Source: Geojedonia litorea (GTDB lineage: Bacteria; Bacteroidota; Bacteroidia; Flavobacteriales; Flavobacteriaceae). From it: a DNA stretch of 64,000 bases. The translations under genes were made by a program, and so were the position numbers. Shown one piece after another: positions 59,236 through 64,000 of this stretch. A model generated the notes under the pieces. The model did no database searches and had not been told where the DNA came from. It saw only the letters and a list, made by a program, of their open reading frames with translations. The stretch's first letter is position 1, and the number at the start of each line of letters is the position of its first letter. The stretch covers positions 239,763 through 303,762 of the forward strand of contig NZ_JBHSGP010000012.1 in NCBI RefSeq assembly GCF_042654525.1. The letters are read 5' to 3'.

Positions 59236-61608
59236 ATGAATAGACTACAATGCTTCATCATTTTATTATGTAGTCTAACTACAGGTCTATTAGCACAAGA
59301 AAAACACACATTGAGCGGGACGGTTAGTGATATTTTAAGTAATGAAACCTTAATTTCTGCCAATATTATTGTTGAAAATCTTCAAATTGGTACAACAACC
59401 AATGAATACGGTTTTTATTCAATTACATTACCTAAAGGCCTTTATGAAATCCAAATAACCTATATAGGCTTTCAAACTATTATTAAAACGGTCGATTTAA
59501 ATTCAAATATTAACCTAGACATTAGATTATCAGAATCAAGCCTTAATTTGGAGGAAGTAGTTATAGAAACTAATGTCGAAACCCTGAATTTACGTAACCC
59601 ACAAATGAGCATCAATGCACTATCGATAAAGACTATTAAACAAATACCTGTAGTTCTTGGCGAAGCAGATATCATTAAATCGATAACATTACTTCCTGGT
59701 GTAACCAATGCCGGAGAAGGTGCTTCTGGGTTTAATGTTAGAGGTGGGGCTGCTGATCAAAACTTAATTCTACTAGATGAAGCAACCATCTTTAACTCTT
59801 CACATTTATTTGGTTTATTCTCTGTATTTAATCCAGATGCCATAAAAGATATAAAATTGTACAAAGGGGGTATTCCTGCCAAATATGGAGGACGGGTCTC
59901 ATCAGTTTTAGACATTTATCAAAAGGAAGGCAATAGCAAAGAATTTCATTTCAATGGAGGAATTGGTCTTGTATCGAGTAGACTACTTGCCGAAGGTCCA
60001 ATTAAAAAAGAAAAAGGAGCTTTTCTATTAGGTGGACGAAGTAGTTATATCCACCTACTTTTACCTGTGTTTGATATTGATAATAAGGCCTATTTTTATG
60101 ATCTCAATACTAAATTGAGCTATAGGCTGAATAAAAATAACAACATCTATTTATCTGGTTATTTTGGACGAGACGTCTTTGAGATCGCAGACAGTTTTGA
60201 AAACACCTATGGAAATTCAGTATTAAACTTTAGATGGAATCACCTGTTTTCAGATAAATTATTTTCTAATTTGTCTTTAATTTATTCAGATTATGACTAT
60301 AATTTAAAACTAAATTTTGTAGATTTTTATTGGAATTCTGGTATTAAAAATTTCAATATTAAATATGACTTAAAGCATTATTTGAGTACTACCTTAAAAT
60401 GGTTTTACGGTTTAAATAGTGTGTATTACAAATTTAATCCTGGAAAAATAGAACCAACATCCTCATCTTCTGGTATAAACCCTTTTAAACTTACAGATAA
60501 ATATGCTTTAGAGAATGCTGTATACGTTGATCTTGAACACCAATTAAGCAATAAAGTAGCCATTAGTTATGGTATTAGATTAAGTTCTTTTTTGAGATTA
60601 GGGCAAAATGCTCTAAATATCTATAATGAAAATAATCCAGTTGTATTTAATGAAGACCTCCAAATCTATGAAAAGGCAGATCCTATAGGTGTAAATGCAT
60701 ATAAAAGAAGTGATATCATCACATCCTTTTTTAATTTCGAACCTCGCTTTTCTATTGCCTACCAAATAAATAATTATTCTTCATTGAAAGGAAGTTATAA
60801 TAGAATGAGCCAATACCTTCATTTACTTTCAAATACTAGTTCGCCAACACCATTAGACGTTTGGGCACCTAGTGGTGACTATATTAAGCCGCAATTATTA
60901 GATCAGTTTGCCATAGGCTATTTTAGAACATTTAAAGATGAAAAATATACTTTAGAACTTGAAAGCTTTTATAAAACCATTAAAAACCGAATTGACTTTA
61001 TTGATGGTGCCGATTTAATTGCCAATAATGCTATTGAGCAAGTTATTTTAAATGGTGAGGCCAGAGCCTATGGTTTAGAGGTACTCTTTAAAAAGAATGA
61101 AGGAAAACTAAAAGGATGGTTAGCCTATACCCTATCTAAATCAGAACAACAGACCAAAGGTCGCTCCCCAATTGAATCTGGCATAAACAACGGACAATGG
61201 TATAGAACGCCTTATGATAAAACACATGATGTTTCTATTACAGGAAGTTATTCAATTCATAAAAAATGGACAATAAATGCTAATTTAGTATTTCAAACAG
61301 GTCAACCATCCACATTTCCAAACGGGCAATACCATTACAACGGTATATCTATACCTACTTACGAAGCTAGAAACTCAAGTAGGTTACCAAATTATCACAG
61401 ACTGGACATTTCTGGAATTTATAATCCTAATAAATCAACATCTAAACCTTGGCAAACAGAATGGGTGTTTAGTATTTACAATCTATACAACCGAAAAAAT
61501 GCAGCCTCAATAACATTTAGAGAAAATAGAAATTCAGGTACTAATGAAGCTATTCGCTTAGCAATTTTTGGTATTATTCCCTCAATCTCGTATAATTTTA
61601 AGTTTTAA
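59236..61608 (+). CDS. TonB-dependent outer-membrane receptor
   Basis: A 790-residue receptor with signal peptide (CFIILLCSLTTGLLAQ). Residues about 22-105 are a carboxypeptidase-like regulatory domain (LSGTVSDILSNETLISANI), residues about 115-225 the plug (ILLDEATIFNS, VRGGAADQNLI, GGIPAKYGGRVSSVLD), and the rest a 22-strand barrel ending in Phe. Substrate uptake needs TonB-ExbBD energy. The ligand cannot be read; the accompanying lipoprotein is a DUF4249 protein. It starts 17 bases after the icd terminator and is followed by DUF4249 with 1 base between. Confidence 0.92.
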   Translation: MNRLQCFIILLCSLTTGLLAQEKHTLSGTVSDILSNETLISANIIVENLQIGTTTNEYGFYSITLPKGLYEIQITYIGFQTIIKTVDLNSNINLDIRLSESSLNLEEVVIETNVETLNLRNPQMSINALSIKTIKQIPVVLGEADIIKSITLLPGVTNAGEGASGFNVRGGAADQNLILLDEATIFNSSHLFGLFSVFNPDAIKDIKLYKGGIPAKYGGRVSSVLDIYQKEGNSKEFHFNGGIGLVSSRLLAEGPIKKEKGAFLLGGRSSYIHLLLPVFDIDNKAYFYDLNTKLSYRLNKNNNIYLSGYFGRDVFEIADSFENTYGNSVLNFRWNHLFSDKLFSNLSLIYSDYDYNLKLNFVDFYWNSGIKNFNIKYDLKHYLSTTLKWFYGLNSVYYKFNPGKIEPTSSSSGINPFKLTDKYALENAVYVDLEHQLSNKVAISYGIRLSSFLRLGQNALNIYNENNPVVFNEDLQIYEKADPIGVNAYKRSDIITSFFNFEPRFSIAYQINNYSSLKGSYNRMSQYLHLLSNTSSPTPLDVWAPSGDYIKPQLLDQFAIGYFRTFKDEKYTLELESFYKTIKNRIDFIDGADLIANNAIEQVILNGEARAYGLEVLFKKNEGKLKGWLAYTLSKSEQQTKGRSPIESGINNGQWYRTPYDKTHDVSITGSYSIHKKWTINANLVFQTGQPSTFPNGQYHYNGISIPTYEARNSSRLPNYHRLDISGIYNPNKSTSKPWQTEWVFSIYNLYNRKNAASITFRENRNSGTNEAIRLAIFGIIPSISYNFKF

Positions 61609-61609
61609 G

Positions 61610-62422
61610 ATGAAGCATTATTTCAAACTAATAATTTTAAGTTTAATATTCACATCTTGTGAAGATGTTATTGATTTAAACCTTAACAATACAGAACCTA
61701 AACTTGTCATTGACGCTTCAATTAATTGGTTAAAAGGTACAAATGGTATGGAACAAGGTATTAAACTATCCCTTACGGCTCCCTATTTTGACAGTAATGT
61801 TGAACCTGCCAGTGGAGCAATTGTTTATGTTACTGATAGTTCAAATAATCAATTCAACTTTCTAGAAGACGAAAATACGGGAGTGTATAAAACTAGTGAC
61901 TTTAGACCAGTTCTAAATGAAGTATATACCCTTTTCATTTCGTACAATAATCAAAATTATATGGCTGTTGAAACTTTAAAGTCTGTTGCCCCAATTGAAT
62001 TTGTTGAACAAAAAAATGACGGAGGTTTTTCTGGTCAAGAAATTGAACTAAAAGCGTTCTATACAGACCCAGAAGATGAAGAAAACTATTATTTATTTGA
62101 ATTTTTAAATCAACAAAATAGACCTACTCTCGAAGTATATAAAGATGAATTCACAAATGGTAATCAAATATTTGGATTTTATGCCGAAGAAGATCTTTCT
62201 ACAGGAGACCAAATACTTATTAAAAATTATGGCATTTCTAAACGATACTATGAGTTTATGTTTATACTACTACAACAAAATAGTGACGAAGGTGGAGGAC
62301 CCTTTGAAACTCAGCCTGCAACAGTACGAGGTAATTGTATTAATATCACCAACTCAGAAAACTTTCCATTAGGTTACTTTCGGCTCTCAGAGACAAGTGA
62401 GTACCATTATACCATTCAATAG
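61610..62422 (+). CDS. DUF4249 family lipoprotein
   Basis: A 270-residue lipoprotein (lipobox LIFTSC, Cys17). I choose the ATG at 61610, one base after the receptor stop, because it places the lipobox correctly; an ATG at 61568 would lie within the receptor gene. The mature protein begins EDVIDLNLNNTEPKLVIDASIN, the standard DUF4249 opening, followed by Ig-like beta strands. DUF4249 lipoproteins go with TonB receptors of this type, probably as surface partners in uptake. Ligand unknown. Confidence 0.9.
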   Translation: MKHYFKLIILSLIFTSCEDVIDLNLNNTEPKLVIDASINWLKGTNGMEQGIKLSLTAPYFDSNVEPASGAIVYVTDSSNNQFNFLEDENTGVYKTSDFRPVLNEVYTLFISYNNQNYMAVETLKSVAPIEFVEQKNDGGFSGQEIELKAFYTDPEDEENYYLFEFLNQQNRPTLEVYKDEFTNGNQIFGFYAEEDLSTGDQILIKNYGISKRYYEFMFILLQQNSDEGGGPFETQPATVRGNCINITNSENFPLGYFRLSETSEYHYTIQ

Positions 62423-62473
62423 TTCGAGTTAACTTCAATTTTATGGCAGAAATAGCCACATTTAATTTTATCC

Positions 62474-62504
62474 TTTGAGGCTAATGTGTTAATTTGTAAA
62501 TTTG
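62474..62504 (+). promoter_or_regulatory. Promoter of murQ, near-leaderless
   Basis: TTTG at 62474-62477, a 19-base spacer and TAAATTTG at 62497-62504 match the Bacteroidota consensus in both boxes and spacing. The last base of the -7 box is only 6 bases before the ATG at 62511, so transcription would begin at or next to the start codon. Confidence 0.7.
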
Positions 62505-62510
62505 TACCAA

Positions 62511-63332
62511 ATGAATTTCACTAAAACCACGGAACAAGATTCTAACCACGATCAACTCGAAAATATGAGTGTTGTAGAGTTACTTACCAATATCAATTCA
62601 GAAGACAAAAGTGTTCCAATTGCAGTAGAAAAGGCAATTCCTCAAATAGAAAAATTAGTACAACATATAGTTACTAAACTAAAAGATGGTGGAAGATTAT
62701 TTTATATAGGTGCAGGAACTAGTGGAAGGCTTGGCATTGTTGATGCTTCAGAATGTCCACCTACTTTTGGTGTTTCGCATGATTTGGTAATTGGCATCAT
62801 AGCAGGAGGAGACCACGCAATAAGAAATGCTGTTGAATTTGCCGAAGATTCAGTTACTCAAGCTTGGGAAGACTTAAAACAATATTTTATAACAGAAAAA
62901 GATGTTGTAATTGGAATAGCTGCATCGGGCACAACTCCTTATGTAATTGGAGGATTAAAGTCTTGTAATGAGCACGGTATTATTACTGGATGTATAACTT
63001 GTAATCGCAATAGCCCTTTATCAAATACTGCAAAATTCCCAGTAGAAGTTATTGTAGGGCCTGAATTTGTAACGGGAAGTTCAAGAATGAAAGCAGGAAC
63101 GGCCCAAAAGCTGGTTTTAAATATGATTTCTACGGCTACTATGATTCAGCTTGGTCATATTAAAGGGAATAAAATGATTGATATGCAACTAAGTAACAAT
63201 AAATTGGTTGATCGCGGAATTCGAATGATTATGAATGAACTCTTAATTTCACAAGAAGAAGCTAAAACGCTACTAAATAAATACCAAAACGTACGTTTGG
63301 CTGTTCAAAACTATGAAAATGGAAACCAATAA
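62511..63332 (+). CDS. murQ: N-acetylmuramic acid 6-phosphate etherase
   Basis: A 273-residue SIS-fold enzyme that cleaves the lactyl ether of MurNAc 6-phosphate to GlcNAc 6-phosphate and D-lactate in wall recycling. Signature motifs are NFTKTTEQDSNHDQLENMS, GAGTSGRLGIVDASECPPTFG (sugar phosphate site and catalytic Glu), and VTGSSRMKAGTAQKL. Length is normal. I start at the ATG at 62511; a TTG three codons earlier overlaps the -7 box. It overlaps the next gene by 20 bases. No anmK, murK or MurNAc transporter gene is adjacent. Confidence 0.95.
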   Translation: MNFTKTTEQDSNHDQLENMSVVELLTNINSEDKSVPIAVEKAIPQIEKLVQHIVTKLKDGGRLFYIGAGTSGRLGIVDASECPPTFGVSHDLVIGIIAGGDHAIRNAVEFAEDSVTQAWEDLKQYFITEKDVVIGIAASGTTPYVIGGLKSCNEHGIITGCITCNRNSPLSNTAKFPVEVIVGPEFVTGSSRMKAGTAQKLVLNMISTATMIQLGHIKGNKMIDMQLSNNKLVDRGIRMIMNELLISQEEAKTLLNKYQNVRLAVQNYENGNQ

Positions 63333-63549
63333 AACTAACAAGGAAGTACTATATAAAGGACTAAATACTATGGGGCTCTCATTGGTTTGCATGTTTGCTG
63401 GTCCTACGCTAGTTTATGTGGCTTTAGGTGACAAAGAAAACTCGTTGTTCTACCCTATTCTTATTTTGGGGTTTTTAATTTGTAGTCTTGCCATTTATTT
63501 GGGTTTTAAGGGAATTAAAACCATATTAGATAGTATGTTTAAAAAATAA
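63313..63549 (+). CDS. DUF6095-type small membrane protein
   Basis: A 78-residue protein with two hydrophobic helices (about 21-38 and 46-65) joined by a short acidic turn (ALGDKENS). The charged N-terminal NKTNKEVLYKGLNTMG and the layout match DUF6095, a small flavobacterial family I know from association with murQ. Function unknown. Its start lies 20 bases inside the end of murQ, so it is co-translated with it; an alternative ATG two codons later cannot be excluded. Confidence 0.72.
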   Translation: MKMETNKTNKEVLYKGLNTMGLSLVCMFAGPTLVYVALGDKENSLFYPILILGFLICSLAIYLGFKGIKTILDSMFKK

Positions 63550-63598
63550 AAGGGTACTTCTTCTTTTATTAATTTATTTTTTTATTATTAAAATTGAT

Positions 63599-63638
63599 AT
63601 AAAAAAAAAGCCCTTCATATTACTATGAAGGGCTTTTA
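63599..63638 (-). terminator. Terminator of the rRNA operon
   Basis: On the minus strand AAAGCCCTTCATA pairs perfectly with TATGAAGGGCTTT around a 4-base loop and is followed by about nine T. It lies directly after the 5S gene. Confidence 0.95.
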
Positions 63639-63640
63639 AA

Positions 63641-63748
<108 letters not shown>

Positions 63749-63795
63749 GTTATAGCTTTTTGCTATTGTCCTAAAAAGGAACTTTAGCATCCAGC

Positions 63796-63814
63796 GTCAC
63801 GCTTTTAGCGTGAC
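63796..63814. repeat. Inverted repeat in the 23S-5S spacer
   Basis: GTCACGCT pairs perfectly with AGCGTGAC around a TTT loop. It lies between the 23S and 5S genes and could be a processing or anti-termination stem in the precursor. Confidence 0.6.
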
Positions 63815-63907
63815 AAATATCTTAACATATTGAAAAAAGGACGGTAAACCGTCAACATAACATAAAAAATAAAACAAGTTTGTATACTGCTTATAAAGAC
63901 ATTCCAT

Positions 63908-63930
63908 CCCCCTTCCCTAAAGAAGGGGGA
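63908..63930. repeat. Inverted repeat next to the 23S 3' end
   Basis: CCCCCTTC and GAAGGGGG pair around CCTAAA. It sits directly downstream of the 23S 3' end in the direction of transcription (minus strand). Such a stem may take part in 23S 3' processing. Confidence 0.55.
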
Positions 63931-63934
63931 GGCT

Positions 63935-64000
63935 CAATAAGCCTATGGGTTATTAGTACTACTCGGCTATGACATTACTGCCTTTACACCTATAGCCTAT
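63935..64000 (-). rRNA. 23S ribosomal RNA, 3' end only
   Basis: The minus strand reads ...GTAAAGGCAGTAATG...CGAGTAGTACTAATAACCCATAGGCTTAT, which is the 3' end of a flavobacterial 23S rRNA, with the gene continuing beyond the right edge. The 3' boundary near 63935 is estimated from where the conserved sequence ends. It belongs to a 23S-5S operon transcribed leftwards. Confidence 0.9.

Overview
The window looks like a chromosomal segment of a marine-type Flavobacteriaceae bacterium (phylum Bacteroidota). This rests on the AT-rich base use, the family-specific genes (DUF5686, DUF4249, DUF4835/PorD, DUF1015, DUF6095, a T9SS C-terminal sorting domain, a TonB-dependent receptor with a carboxypeptidase-like N-terminal domain), the near absence of strong Shine-Dalgarno sites, and Bacteroidota-type promoters (TTG, about 19-22 bases, TAnnTTTG). 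It is almost entirely core genome. I see no prophage, insertion sequence, CRISPR array, toxin-antitoxin pair or recognisable defence locus. The two ends lie in the 3' part of smpB (left) and in the 3' end of a 23S rRNA gene on the minus strand (right), with its 5S rRNA alongside.

Layout. 1-4970: smpB, a DUF5686 outer-membrane protein, an M20 peptidase and pcm. 5100-14500: a plus-strand run with a Gfo/Idh oxidoreductase, 3-hydroxyacyl-CoA dehydrogenase, DUF1015, YggS, a DnaQ/GIY-YIG nuclease, a DUF3857/transglutaminase protein, a potassium-channel-like protein, miaA and a cold-shock gene. 14500-29800: a minus-strand block with an RprY-like two-component pair, coaE, YbbR, a glycosyltransferase, a long T9SS-secreted protein with 186-bp tandem repeats, fabI, then recN, porD, coaBC, rpoZ and bamD, then dapA. 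29850-43000: a split 5'-nucleotidase pair, DoxX, ligA, a GH20 hexosaminidase, cutC, a LOG-family protein, prmC, ribD and a coupled HAD/EamA/YigZ group. 43600-50450: dnaA, a low-molecular-weight phosphatase, an RsmI-like methyltransferase, then minus-strand cell-wall genes (a lysozyme-like protein, mltG, dapF). 50600-63550: an HtrA protease, a long-form GAPDH, trmD, rplS, a gene-free 800-bp stretch, monomeric isocitrate dehydrogenase, a TonB receptor/DUF4249 pair and murQ.

How genes fit together. Envelope biology dominates: BamD and TonB/DUF5686 barrels (outer membrane), PorD (type IX secretion) with a T9SS client, dapA/dapF (diaminopimelate), mltG, murQ and the lysozyme-like protein (peptidoglycan turnover), and HtrA (quality control). 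Coenzyme A synthesis is represented twice (coaE, coaBC). Translation and RNA modification appear as smpB, miaA, prmC, trmD, rplS and the RsmI-like enzyme.

The most unusual part is the stretch between rplS and the isocitrate dehydrogenase gene (56190-56938). It has no credible reading frame but contains many nested inverted repeats, two hairpins capped by GCAA tetraloops and a strong intrinsic terminator with no gene in front of it. I read this as a candidate structured non-coding RNA of roughly 500 nt. Secondary items of interest are a terminator-like hairpin in the dnaA leader, an rplS leader, a terminator abutting a start codon at 54435, near-leaderless promoters at murQ and dapF, and an M20 peptidase lacking the usual first zinc-ligand histidine.
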